Source: Vogesella oryzae (GTDB taxonomy: Bacteria > Pseudomonadota > Gammaproteobacteria > Burkholderiales > Chromobacteriaceae). Taken from it: DNA of 64,000 nt. The translations under genes were made by a program, and so were the position numbers. Under the pieces are notes generated by a model that did no database searches, was not told the origin of the DNA, and was given only the letters and a program-made list of their open reading frames with translations. Location: positions 1-64,000 of the forward strand of contig NZ_CADEPL010000018.1 in the NCBI RefSeq assembly GCF_902829295.1, in the 5' to 3' direction. Of this stretch, positions 1-7,172 are shown piece after piece (position 1 is the stretch's first letter; the number at the start of each line of letters is the position of its first letter).

Positions 1-637
1 CCCCCATGGCCGCCCACGCCTGCACCTCTGGATGCACAGAGCCAGCCACCGCCACCCCCAGCTTGCGCGCCTCGATAACCAGCGCTACTGCCAGCCCGCC
101 TTTCCCGCCAGCATCCCCCTCGCGCGCGGTATCTCTATCAGTAGTTAACTGACTACCCGATATGTCACGTTCAGGATGTTCGCTCATGTCCGCTTCATCG
201 ACAGAACCACTACCGGAAAATCCGCGCCCAGCTTGGCTTTCAGGCGGATCACCGCTATCACGTTCCTCTATACGCTTCATGTCACGTTCCTCATTTGGAC
301 GTGACAAAGCAGCCGCATCTGCAGCGGGGAAAAACACCACCAACTGCCTGCCCTCTGATGGCATCTGGCAGCGGCGCACCAGGCCAACCCGTATCAGCTC
401 ATCAATCAAGACATCCAGCTCGCGCAGAGACGGCTTCCACGCCTTGCGCTGGCTACCTCTCGGCGGTACATACTGGCAATGAATCGCCAACACCGCCCGG
501 CTCATCTTGCCGGCGCCACGGCCGGCAATACGCGACTTCAAGTCCATACAGGCACGCATATGGCGAAAGACACGCTCCGCATAAGGGCTGACCTCATCCA
601 GCAGCGTCTGCTCGCGCTCACTAAGCAAAATGCGCAT
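1..637 (-). CDS. Phage replication-type protein (DnaT/O-like), 3' end beyond window
   Basis: The frame is open from an ATG at 637 to the left edge (212 codons visible), preceded by a GGGGGT ribosome site. The N-terminal ~110 residues look like a winged-helix DNA-binding domain (MRILLSEREQTLLDEV..., basic middle). A polar linker follows, and near the edge comes a segment with HPEVQAWAAMG, which resembles the start of DnaT-type single-strand-binding domains of phage replication proteins. It is the last visible gene of the leftward cro-cII operon, the position of lambda O. The assignment is by position and weak sequence resemblance; the C-terminal half is not in the window. Confidence 0.6.
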   Translation of the reverse strand, partial: MRILLSEREQTLLDEVSPYAERVFRHMRACMDLKSRIAGRGAGKMSRAVLAIHCQYVPPRGSQRKAWKPSLRELDVLIDELIRVGLVRRCQMPSEGRQLVVFFPAADAAALSRPNEERDMKRIEERDSGDPPESQAGRGFSGSGSVDEADMSEHPERDISGSQLTTDRDTAREGDAGGKGGLAVALVIEARKLGVAVAGSVHPEVQAWAAMG

Positions 638-651
638 TGCACACCCCCTGA

Positions 652-843
652 TCAGAAACAACCACGCTTCACCTCCGCAATCGACACCGCACCAGACGGC
701 CAGTAACGCAGCACCAGACAGCCAGCACGCTCAAGCCGCTTGATCTCCTGCCGCATCTCGGCGCGCGTAAACAAGCTGCCATCCTCTTTGCGATGACGCT
801 GCAGCGCCCAGCCCGCCAGATCACTCACACTGTCAAACTTCAT
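652..843 (-). CDS. Small phage protein, winged-helix-like
   Basis: 63 residues, ATG at 843, ending 14 bases before the replication gene. The sequence (RAEMRQEIKRLERAGCLVLRYWPSGAVSIAEVKRG) has the look of a small winged helix: recognition-type helix, then a beta-hairpin. It overlaps the end of the upstream small gene by 11 bases, as expected in a compact phage early operon. I do not recognise a named family. Confidence 0.6.
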   Translation of the reverse strand: MKFDSVSDLAGWALQRHRKEDGSLFTRAEMRQEIKRLERAGCLVLRYWPSGAVSIAEVKRGCF

Positions 844-1063
844 GCCGCCTCCCGTAAGGTCGAACCCGCTCTTGCAGCAGGCACAACGGTCGATAACCCA
901 TGTCCTTCAAATGCAACTGAATGGCCTGCAAGTGCGCACTACCATGCACTGATAACAACCGCCGCTCCTCCGCCTCCTGCCAGCGAAACCAGCCCCGCTT
1001 GGCCAGCAGAATCACGTAAGCCGCATCCTCAGTCGGCCTGCCGCTGACCTGAATCCACTCCAT
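833..1063 (-). CDS. Small hypothetical phage protein
   Basis: 76 residues starting MEWIQVSGRPTEDAAYV. The protein is compact, with a Trp/Arg-rich centre (RGWFRWQEAEERR). It lies within the leftward early operon and overlaps both neighbours by a few bases. It is supported by operon continuity and sensible composition only; no function is recognised. Confidence 0.5.
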   Translation of the reverse strand: MEWIQVSGRPTEDAAYVILLAKRGWFRWQEAEERRLLSVHGSAHLQAIQLHLKDMGYRPLCLLQERVRPYGRRHEV

Positions 1064-1187
1064 GCTGCGCCGCCTTGCTTTCCAGTTGCCGGATCAACAG
1101 CCGCAACAGCTGGCTGCCCTCGCGCCGCTTGTCGTCCGGATGCGCCTTGCGCACCCGAAACGCCTTGCGCTGCAGCACCTGCTGCAC
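1029..1187 (-). CDS. Possible small basic phage protein (GTG start)
   Basis: A 52-codon frame between cII (stop at 1192) and the 833-1063 gene. It would start at a GTG at 1187 and run MQQVLQRKAFRVRKAHPDDKR..., ending in TGA at 1029. It is lysine/arginine-rich and fills an otherwise empty 130-base gap in a tightly packed operon. The start codon is a guess and there is no strong ribosome site, so it may be non-coding. Confidence 0.35.
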   Translation of the reverse strand: MQQVLQRKAFRVRKAHPDDKRREGSQLLRLLIRQLESKAAQHGVDSGQRQAD

Positions 1188-1191
1188 CGGA

Positions 1192-1653
1192 TCAGGCGCG
1201 GGCAAGGCTCAATCCCCTTTTGTGAGCAGCACGCACCGCATCAAGCACGCCATGCGAGTGCCGAATGCTCTGCAATACCGCCTCTTCAATGTCCGCCAGC
1301 TCAGACAGGTCGATACGATCGTCATCCAGCGCCAGGTTGATTGCCTCACCAACATCGCCCTGCGCCGCCATAAAGCCGGACAAGGCCCGCAGCGGGGAGC
1401 CTTCGCAATGCTTGCCAAACGTCGCCGGCATGCACACAAAGCCAAGCTGCTCGGCATAGGCGAACAGCACCGCCGGATCGTTGGCGATCACCGACATTTC
1501 CAGCGCCTCATCCAGCCGCAGGTGGTGCGTGTCGTTGTGCGGATTCAGCTTATTGGCCAATACCTTGGCAGACATACCCATCGCTGCGGCCAGCCCGGCA
1601 ATACCGCCGGGGAAACGGCTAGCCACACCCCGCGCAGCGCTCAATACATCCAT
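1192..1653 (-). CDS. Phage regulatory protein CII family
   Basis: 153 residues. The N-terminal ~60 residues form a helix-turn-helix (GGIAGLAAAMGMSAKVLANKLNP) followed by HHLRLDEALEMS, the pattern of the CII/CP76-type phage regulatory family. These proteins activate lysogeny genes such as the repressor or integrase in temperate phages. It is the second gene of the leftward early operon, separated from cro by a terminator (1721-1745), matching cro-tR1-cII order in lambda. The family call is from the motif pattern. Confidence 0.75.
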   Translation of the reverse strand: MDVLSAARGVASRFPGGIAGLAAAMGMSAKVLANKLNPHNDTHHLRLDEALEMSVIANDPAVLFAYAEQLGFVCMPATFGKHCEGSPLRALSGFMAAQGDVGEAINLALDDDRIDLSELADIEEAVLQSIRHSHGVLDAVRAAHKRGLSLARA

Positions 1654-1720
1654 GTGTCATCCTCCAGAAAAAACACGTAGTTGATGGCGCAATGCGCGAC
1701 TACGATGCACAGCAGCAAAT

Positions 1721-1745
1721 AAAAAAAGCCCACCAACAGACGGGC
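1721..1745 (-). terminator. Intrinsic terminator after cro (tR1-like)
   Basis: On the minus strand GCCCGTC-TGTT-GGTGGGC is followed by seven T residues (A run 1721-1727 on the plus strand). It lies between cro and cII, where lambda has tR1, so CII and replication genes would need read-through or antitermination. Confidence 0.75.
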
Positions 1746-1759
1746 AAAAAGCGGTCGAA

Positions 1760-1993
1760 TCAGGGGGATTCCGCCGCCGAGGAAACAGAAGAACCAACCG
1801 GCCACACATCAGGCCGGAGAGAAGAACGCGACACATCACCATCCGTCGCCTGCTCGATAGCAATCGCCAGATTGACCGAAGCGCGGCGAAACCCGGTGGC
1901 AACGTGGGTGAGATAAGCAGGACTGCGGCCAACCTTCGATGCCAAATTGGATCGGGCGCCGCGCGCAGTCTTGAAGTAATCGGAGAGGTTCAT
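1760..1993 (-). CDS. Cro/YdaS-like helix-turn-helix regulator
   Basis: 77 residues, beginning MNLSDYFKTARGARSNLASKVGRSPAYLTHVATGFR. This is the short single-domain helix-turn-helix of the Cro/YdaS group, in which a Cro-type protein represses the divergent lysogenic repressor. It starts 8 bases from the OR1 palindrome and is divergent from the repressor gene at 2085. A perfect copy of the recurring AAGGTTGGCCGCA word (reverse orientation) lies inside it at 1924-1936. Confidence 0.8.
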   Translation of the reverse strand: MNLSDYFKTARGARSNLASKVGRSPAYLTHVATGFRRASVNLAIAIEQATDGDVSRSSLRPDVWPVGSSVSSAAESP

Positions 1994-2000
1994 GCACCAA

Positions 2001-2019
2001 CAATATCAAATTGATATTG
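2001..2019. promoter_or_regulatory. Operator OR1: perfect 19-base palindrome
   Basis: CAATATCAAATTGATATTG is a perfect palindrome around a central A, 8 bases from the cro start codon and between the divergent cro and repressor genes. The same half-sites recur at 2049-2067, 7129-7146 and 7173-7191. It is the expected binding site of the CI-like and Cro-like proteins. Confidence 0.8.
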
Positions 2020-2048
2020 CTCGCGCAAGCAAACATATCAATCAGAAC

Positions 2049-2067
2049 GTTTATCAAATTGATATTG
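2049..2067. promoter_or_regulatory. Operator OR2: second copy, one strong half-site
   Basis: The right half TTGATATTG matches OR1 exactly; the left half keeps six of nine bases. A further ATATCAA half-site lies between the two at 2035-2041. The group of sites upstream of the repressor gene resembles a multi-site OR. Confidence 0.65.
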
Positions 2068-2084
2068 CAGCGTTAAATGCCCGC

Positions 2085-2576
2085 ATGAAGAGCATTGACG
2101 AAATCCGGCGCGAGAACATGCGCACACTGGTATCCAACCACTGCAACGGCACCCTCAAAGAGTTTGCCGCCGCCGTTGGCATCCAGCCGGGGCAGGCATC
2201 CCACCTCAACACCGGATTCAGAAATATCGGCGACAACATCGCCCGCCGAATCGAGAACGCCTTTACACTGGAAAAAGGCTGGATGGATCGCGACCACAAC
2301 GACACCCAGCCAGAGTCAGAAGCCCCAGAACAGCAGCACACAGCCGCCGAAAGCGCAGCGCAATACAACGCTCTACCACCAGAGATCGCACCGCTTGTGC
2401 TGGCCGCAAAGGACGCCTACCTGCGCGGCAGCCTGAAAATCAACACCATCGACAACCTGGTGCAAATCATCAACTCACTCGGCATCGAGCCCCCCAGCAC
2501 CGAGCAGATGAAAACCGGCAGCAAAACCATCAAATCCACTGCCAAATCCCTGCGCGACGCCCATAAACCCCGCTGA
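2085..2576 (+). CDS. CI-like prophage repressor (helix-turn-helix)
   Basis: 163 residues from ATG 2085 (MKSIDEIRRENMR...). The frame is open further upstream, but that would place the operators inside the gene, so I prefer 2085. Residues ~5-65 are a helix-turn-helix domain (LKEFAAAVGIQPGQASHLNTG, then IARRIENAF). A polar linker and a C-terminal segment with LPPEIAPLVLAA follow. No Ser/Lys peptidase dyad of LexA/CI type is visible, so RecA-dependent cleavage is not indicated. It is divergent from cro and is the likely master repressor. Confidence 0.75.
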   Translation: MKSIDEIRRENMRTLVSNHCNGTLKEFAAAVGIQPGQASHLNTGFRNIGDNIARRIENAFTLEKGWMDRDHNDTQPESEAPEQQHTAAESAAQYNALPPEIAPLVLAAKDAYLRGSLKINTIDNLVQIINSLGIEPPSTEQMKTGSKTIKSTAKSLRDAHKPR

Positions 2577-2689
2577 ATATCCCGCTGGCACACGCCAGAT
2601 GCATCAAATCGCACGCCGTGACCCGACGATGACCCAATGTGACCTCGCCGGTCATTCCCGCACCCTGCGGGCATGGAGACAATCCGGAC

Positions 2690-3028
2690 ATGGACGTGCC
2701 AAAGATCAGACGCGACAACCTGCACCAGCTCGTCAGCCAGCATGGCGGCGTGGTGGCGCTCGCCCATCGCATCGACCGCGACGCGTCACAAATCAGCCGC
2801 TACCTTGCCACCACCGGCAAGAGCCATCGCCACATCGGCAACAAGATGGCAGCCCACATCGAGCGCAGCCTGAGCCTGCCAGCCGGCTGGCTATCCACCC
2901 CGCACCACCTGTCCCTGCCGCAGCACCCACTCGTCAACGCCGCATGCCAGTACCTGAACACCTCGCCAGACCCAAAGGTGGCAGATATAATCGCCGCCCT
3001 GTTGCAAGCCCTTACACCCCCCAGATAA
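2690..3028 (+). CDS. Second repressor-like helix-turn-helix protein
   Basis: 112 residues from ATG 2690. The N-terminus (VPKIRRDNLHQLVSQHGG, then ASQISRYLATTGKSHRHIG and IERSLSLPAGWL) aligns along its length with the DNA-binding domain of the preceding repressor, so the two are tandem paralogues. It lacks the longer C-terminal domain and may act as a truncated competitor or heterodimer partner; that role is inference. It is read in the same direction, about 110 bases after the first repressor. Confidence 0.7.
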   Translation: MDVPKIRRDNLHQLVSQHGGVVALAHRIDRDASQISRYLATTGKSHRHIGNKMAAHIERSLSLPAGWLSTPHHLSLPQHPLVNAACQYLNTSPDPKVADIIAALLQALTPPR

Positions 3029-3114
3029 ACGTGATAAGCCTGCTGGATACCGGACACATCATTGCCCCACTTCCCCAGCAGCACCGCACAGCCAACCACC
3101 ATCGAGCATGTTTA

Positions 3115-3798
3115 ATGCTTGACGAGTATGGCAACGAGGTAAAAGCGCACATCAAAGCCTTTCCCGCCGACAGCAAAGCCCTCGCCAACGAGCTGGCCGG
3201 CTGGATACTGCATCGCGCGGCAGGCATAGAAACCGCAGAACGCATATGGGTCATCATCCTCAGCAATGCCGAACTCCGTGCCCTGTTCCCTGCCGTAGAC
3301 TGGGGCGACGCAGACGACTGGCCAAGCCTGGCCGTGCAACACATCAGCGGCCAGCCAGTCAGCGCGAAATCGGCGGAGCTATGGGTGGACGAGCTGGCTG
3401 CCTGGCACTCCACCGCGCCCTGTATCGCCATGGCCGAATGGCTGTGGGAAATCGACGGCAACGCCGGCAACCTCATCAATACCGGCCGCGGCGAGTTTGC
3501 CGCCATCGACTTTGCCGACAGCTTTGGCGGGCCGCACTGGACACCGGCACGGCTGCGTAAAAACACCCACGCGCCGTTTTACAACAAGCGCCTGCATATC
3601 GCATGGGGCGGCATCGCCACGCCAGCCCAGCGACAAGCCGCACAGGAAAGCGCCGCCAGGCACGCCAGCATCCTTGCCCGTCACTGGCGAGACATCACCC
3701 ACTGGTGGGACCATCTGCTAAAACCAAAGCAGATACAGGCCGCCCATGACTTTCTGCTGGCACGGGCGGCCGTAAACTGGATGGATCACAGACTATGA
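3115..3798 (+). CDS. HipA-like protein kinase-fold protein
   Basis: 227 residues from ATG 3115. N-terminal lobe: AFPADSKALANELAGWIL, like the Lys/Glu region of HipA-family kinases. Catalytic lobe: EIDGNAGNLI gives Asp114 and Asn119 in the D-x4-N arrangement of the kinase catalytic loop. AAIDFADSFGG places Asp132 as the metal-binding DFG-like residue. HipA-type kinases phosphorylate host translation factors or other targets. It overlaps the next gene by four bases (ATGA), so the two are translationally coupled. It lies downstream of the repressors, the place of rexAB in lambda. Confidence 0.65.
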   Translation: MLDEYGNEVKAHIKAFPADSKALANELAGWILHRAAGIETAERIWVIILSNAELRALFPAVDWGDADDWPSLAVQHISGQPVSAKSAELWVDELAAWHSTAPCIAMAEWLWEIDGNAGNLINTGRGEFAAIDFADSFGGPHWTPARLRKNTHAPFYNKRLHIAWGGIATPAQRQAAQESAARHASILARHWRDITHWWDHLLKPKQIQAAHDFLLARAAVNWMDHRL

Positions 3799-4334
3799 AG
3801 CCCAGCAAGATTGCAGACGCTCTGCGCGCGGCCAACCCAGCCAGCAAGCCACGCCAGCCCGCCTACACCGGCACAGGCCACTGGCTGTATTGGCACAGCC
3901 CGTCCGGCGAAATGCTGCCCATTGGCGTCGCCATCCACCTGAACGGCGTCACCTACCGCCAGATCGCCGAGCACAACGACATACAGCAAACCGTTGCCGC
4001 ACTCTGGGGCGAAACCGTTGCATGGCAGCTGGGCAAGCTGCTGGACAACACCACCACCGCGCTATACGACAAAACTGGCAACCTGCCGGAAGGCATCAGC
4101 GCTGAAGCCATCGAACTATGCCAGGGCGACAACCCAGCACAGATACTGGACCGGCTATGGCGCCACGGTGTCGCCGACAGCCTGCTGCTTAAAAAAAAAC
4201 CGCCCAGCCAACTAGCTGAGCGGTCTATCTCCGGGAGCAACCCCGAGGCGGTGCCGGACGAACCGGCCGAGAACACCCGCGACGCGGCGGCGTCTGCGGT
4301 GGTGCCGCCAAAGCGCGGCGGACATGGTCAATAA
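3795..4334 (+). CDS. Unknown partner of the HipA-like kinase
   Basis: 179 residues, start overlapping the kinase stop (ATGA). Residues ~20-135 look globular (GHWLYWHSPSGEMLPIGVAIHLNGVTYRQIAEHNDI...); the last ~45 are low-complexity Pro/Ala/Glu-rich. Near residue 133 the gene holds a run of nine A followed by a hairpin (4191-4224). A -1 slip there would end the protein at about 4215, removing the tail. I recognise no family. By context it is an antitoxin, substrate or sensor for the kinase; that is inference. Confidence 0.6.
   Translation: MKPSKIADALRAANPASKPRQPAYTGTGHWLYWHSPSGEMLPIGVAIHLNGVTYRQIAEHNDIQQTVAALWGETVAWQLGKLLDNTTTALYDKTGNLPEGISAEAIELCQGDNPAQILDRLWRHGVADSLLLKKKPPSQLAERSISGSNPEAVPDEPAENTRDAAASAVVPPKRGGHGQ
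4191..4224 (-). terminator. Minus-strand terminator inside the partner gene
   Basis: A ten-base stem with one mismatch (4199-4208 with 4215-4224) is followed on the minus strand by nine T (4191-4199). It is well placed to end the leftward HEPN transcript, although it lies in the coding sequence of the convergent gene. The same bases could act as a slippery A run plus hairpin for plus-strand transcription or translation. Confidence 0.55.
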
Positions 4335-4429
4335 CAGGAGTCAACATGCAACCATGTTGCAGAGTTGAGACGCCTGTATCAATTCGTAAAAATACCTAAT
4401 ACAAAAACAAGAAAACCCGCCAAAGCAGG

Positions 4430-4801
4430 CTACTGCGTGAGGGAAACAACATCAGCCAAGCGCAATGACATTTCCTTCAAGTGCTTCTCTTCAAACTGCA
4501 ATGTGAGATCGTAGTCAGCATGACACCTGATCTCCTTCATTGATCTCAGCTTCCGAGATAGCAAACTTGCGTTATTGTCCGCCAAACGCTTTATGAGCTT
4601 ATCATGCGAGCCCTTCGCAACACTTTTCAGCTGGAATTTTTTTGCATCTGCCATCCGCAAAGCACGATGATATGCAGAATAGTAAAGCCGGTTTGCCGCA
4701 GATCTAATAACAGCCTCAGCCATTGGCTCTGGCTCAGCGTCAGGCTTCCATAACCAGTTGCCGACATCCGCTATACACTCTGGAGTCATCATCTTACACA
4801 T
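4430..4801 (-). CDS. HEPN-domain protein (RxxADY type)
   Basis: 123 residues, all-helical. The segment AANRLYYSAYHRALRMADA (residues ~35-53) and the late motif EIRCHADYD (Arg92, Asp96, Tyr97) are the two hallmarks of HEPN proteins of the UPF0332-like group. HEPN proteins are often RNases or nucleotide-related effectors in defence and toxin-antitoxin systems. The usual nucleotidyltransferase partner is absent; instead the start overlaps the end of a 252-residue unknown protein. ATG 4801 is used; ATGs at 4792 and 4789 are alternatives. Codon use is more AT-rich than in neighbours, suggesting separate acquisition. Confidence 0.7.
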   Translation of the reverse strand: MCKMMTPECIADVGNWLWKPDAEPEPMAEAVIRSAANRLYYSAYHRALRMADAKKFQLKSVAKGSHDKLIKRLADNNASLLSRKLRSMKEIRCHADYDLTLQFEEKHLKEMSLRLADVVSLTQ

Positions 4802-5552
4802 CGACTCCAGTTGAACGGAACATCACATGCACGTTGCCATCTTGAAGCTGCTGAGCCGAGTCGGCATTTTCCCAAAATGCATCTTCAAGTGCGATCGCCT
4901 CTTCGGGAGTCATTCGCACAAGATAAGAGCAGTAGAGGCAACCTTCCTCTAAGTCGTACCGATAGTTTGGCCGATAATTCAGCAAAACTCCGCGAGCCAT
5001 CGCGGTCTTAGCCACTAACCCAGAAACAAGATCAACGTACGCAGCGGCGTCCGGCATATTGCCTAGCACATCCATGGCCCCATCCTTAAGTCGTTCCACC
5101 AACTCAAGTTCGTCCGCATGGCCAACTCTCTTCATAAAGTCAGAAAGCATCACCAAGCGGCGAGCATCCAGCAAATAGTACAAGTATCCCGCTGTTGCAG
5201 AGTAGCTTCTAACCGGAGCTGCAGCTATCCAGTCCCCGACATAGCTCTTGGCCAGCTCTAGCTCCCCAACCGAAATCAACAGCGGAAAAAAATGCAAGCC
5301 AACCTCGGGATCATTAGATAGAGTTGCTGCCAACCTAACCGACCTAACGAATTCTTGAACGTCACCCTTAAGCACGCATACCAAACCATTTAGCCGCCAG
5401 TAGTCAGCCGGATCAACGGCTTTCAACTTCGCAACCTCACGCTCTAGACGGCGCAGTCCAAAATCGCCAGCCCCAACCACGCGGCAATTTCGCAGCATAT
5501 CATGCAGCTGCGCCCCCACCTCATGCCCTATCGTTGCCGGCAAAATTGACAT
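4794..5552 (-). CDS. Unknown helical protein coupled to HEPN gene
   Basis: 252 residues. The ATG at 5552 has a GGAA ribosome site eight bases upstream, so it is preferred over an in-frame TTG at 5564. The protein is strongly helical, with a repeat-like core (YWRLNGLVCVLKGDVQEFVRS, then GELELAKSYVGDWIAAAP) reminiscent of TPR-type hairpins. No catalytic motif is evident. It overlaps the HEPN gene by eight bases, indicating coupled translation and probably a complex. In a prophage immunity region this suggests a two-gene defence or exclusion module; that is inference. Confidence 0.6.
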   Translation of the reverse strand: MSILPATIGHEVGAQLHDMLRNCRVVGAGDFGLRRLEREVAKLKAVDPADYWRLNGLVCVLKGDVQEFVRSVRLAATLSNDPEVGLHFFPLLISVGELELAKSYVGDWIAAAPVRSYSATAGYLYYLLDARRLVMLSDFMKRVGHADELELVERLKDGAMDVLGNMPDAAAYVDLVSGLVAKTAMARGVLLNYRPNYRYDLEEGCLYCSYLVRMTPEEAIALEDAFWENADSAQQLQDGNVHVMFRSTGVDV

Positions 5553-5633
5553 ATAAAATTCCAATAAAAAACGCGCAATTATGTATTAGCGGCAACCAAA
5601 ACTCAAGGAAGCACTAGCAGTTACAAGAAAAAA

Positions 5634-5885
5634 TCACCACCACGGCCACGCCATGCCCACCAGCCCCACCGGCAAAAACCACCGCGGCGCAGCCATCACC
5701 ATCACCAGCCACACGCCATAACTGCAGGCAGCAGTACCGGCAATGCGCCATACCCCAGGCCAACGCCATGCGACACTGGCTCCGGCCAGCACCAACCCCG
5801 CCACCAGCACAAGCCAGCCGAAGGAGCCCAACCGCCACGCCAGACCCAGGTGCCAATGCGGCAAATACATTGGGAAATCGCTCAT
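5634..5885 (-). CDS. Small inner-membrane protein
   Basis: 83 residues from the ATG at 5885 (MSDFPMYLPHW). Two hydrophobic spans are clear: roughly residues 20-37 (FGWLVLVAGLVLAGASVAW) and 45-75 (AACSYGVWLVMVMAAPRWFLPVGLVGM). It is the third gene of the leftward lipoprotein operon. No family is recognised; its place in the trio suggests an envelope function. Confidence 0.55.
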   Translation of the reverse strand: MSDFPMYLPHWHLGLAWRLGSFGWLVLVAGLVLAGASVAWRWPGVWRIAGTAACSYGVWLVMVMAAPRWFLPVGLVGMAWPWW

Positions 5886-5907
5886 AGTCCCACCACTACA
5901 CCCGGCA

Positions 5908-6420
5908 TCACCAGGTCTTGCGATATGCATCCCGCAACTTCATCAAGTCGAGGCGCATGCCAGGTGTAACCTCTATCCTGTCATCGCACACTTTGTAAGT
6001 GGCATTCTTTGACACCAATAGCTTCTCAACATCGTCAATGGTCGTCGCCAGGAACAACATGGCAATTTTCTGGTTGCCGACAGTGTCCCACGTTGGCGGC
6101 CACGCCTCTCTAACGGTAGAAATCTCCCCATCCAGATCCAGCTCTGCAACATTGCAGTCACGCCAAGGCCACTTACTACCATCCTCGTACAGCTCCGCCT
6201 TGCTCAGCGACATCATTACCGAATCTGGTTCCTCGCCCTTCTTGGCCACCACCCGATACACAATCGAACCACTGCCGACACCCGAATTCCACCCGGCAGT
6301 AGCCCTGTAAACAGTCTCAGCCTTTGTCTTGCTCGCAACAAACTCTGCATGCGCCACGGGCACCAGAAAACAGGCACCGAACAACAGCGACGCCATTACT
6401 CCGCATTTATTAGCACGCAT
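5908..6420 (-). CDS. Secreted protein with signal peptide
   Basis: 170 residues from ATG 6420, whose start shares one base with the stop of the lipoprotein gene (TGATG). An N-terminal signal peptide is visible (ASLLFGACFLVPVAHA, cleavage expected after AHA near residue 25). The mature part has two cysteines (RDCNVAEL and YKVCDDR) that could form a periplasmic disulphide. No family is recognised. It is co-expressed with the lipoprotein upstream and the membrane protein downstream. Confidence 0.65.
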   Translation of the reverse strand: MRANKCGVMASLLFGACFLVPVAHAEFVASKTKAETVYRATAGWNSGVGSGSIVYRVVAKKGEEPDSVMMSLSKAELYEDGSKWPWRDCNVAELDLDGEISTVREAWPPTWDTVGNQKIAMLFLATTIDDVEKLLVSKNATYKVCDDRIEVTPGMRLDLMKLRDAYRKTW

Positions 6421-7046
6421 CAGAATCGGCTCCAATGCAAACCAGCCGGCTCAAACACAAACTGCTGCCGCCCAGCGTCGTATACCTGCACCTCTACAAC
6501 CATGCGCTTGGCTTTGCGCAGCCCATTCATTACGCGCTTGCGACCAGCCGGGCCAGACACAAACAGCACATCCTGCGAGCCATTCTCTGCGCCAGCCGCC
6601 GAAACAGTCTGCACAGGACCGTCATCAAACTTGACCTTAAAACTGCAGCCGTCATACGCATAGCAAGGCAGCTGTCCCTTATCGATAACCAGCATGACAT
6701 CTTTGCCATACTCCGGATCATCACGCAGCGTCAGCCGCATGCTAGACCCCCCGTTGTACGGAAACGCCAGCTGGATTTCGTTCTGCGAGTAAAGCGTCGC
6801 CAGGTATCGGCTCTTCCCTCGCATCTCATCTTTCTTTTCGTCGTAACTCCATGTGCCAACCGGTGGCAAAGGCTCTCTCTCTGCTACAGGCGCGACAGGC
6901 GCAGACGCCACAACAGGAGCAACCACCGGCACAACTGCCGGCAGGGATGCCTCAGCGACAGGCGCAGAAGCGCCAATCTCTACGGGCCCAGCCTTACCCC
7001 CGCACCCCGCCAGCACCAAAGTCGTCATGACAACAAAGCGACGCAT
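6420..7046 (-). CDS. Prophage lipoprotein
   Basis: 208 residues from ATG 7046 (MRRFVVMTTLVLAGCGG). LVLAGC is a clear lipobox, with the acylated cysteine at residue 16. A Val/Ala/Pro-rich tether of ~45 residues follows, then a globular domain with a Cys pair (LPCYAYDGCSFKV). First gene of a leftward three-gene operon whose upstream region carries the OL-like operators (7129-7191), so it may be repressor-controlled. Lysogenic-conversion or superinfection-exclusion lipoproteins of temperate phages are a reasonable comparison, but no homologue is named here. Confidence 0.65.
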   Translation of the reverse strand: MRRFVVMTTLVLAGCGGKAGPVEIGASAPVAEASLPAVVPVVAPVVASAPVAPVAEREPLPPVGTWSYDEKKDEMRGKSRYLATLYSQNEIQLAFPYNGGSSMRLTLRDDPEYGKDVMLVIDKGQLPCYAYDGCSFKVKFDDGPVQTVSAAGAENGSQDVLFVSGPAGRKRVMNGLRKAKRMVVEVQVYDAGRQQFVFEPAGLHWSRF

Positions 7047-7128
7047 ACCCACTCCACATAGTCCATTTGCATCAATCCTACGTCCCCCGGTTGCACCTCC
7101 ACAACGGAAAACCAAACATAAGTGCAAA

Positions 7129-7146
7129 TTGATATTGCAATATCAA
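7129..7146. promoter_or_regulatory. OL-like operator, back-to-back half-sites
   Basis: TTGATATTGCAATATCAA is a perfect 18-base palindrome made of the right and left half-sites of the OR1 operator placed back to back. It lies about 80 bases upstream of the lipoprotein start. Confidence 0.7.
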
Positions 7147-7172
7147 AAACAACGTGCCAATATCCATCCATC

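Noticed and set aside
2599-3114. N-terminal extension of the HipA-like kinase
   Set aside because: The 172 codons before 3115 overlap the second repressor gene in another frame and are Arg/Pro-rich noise.
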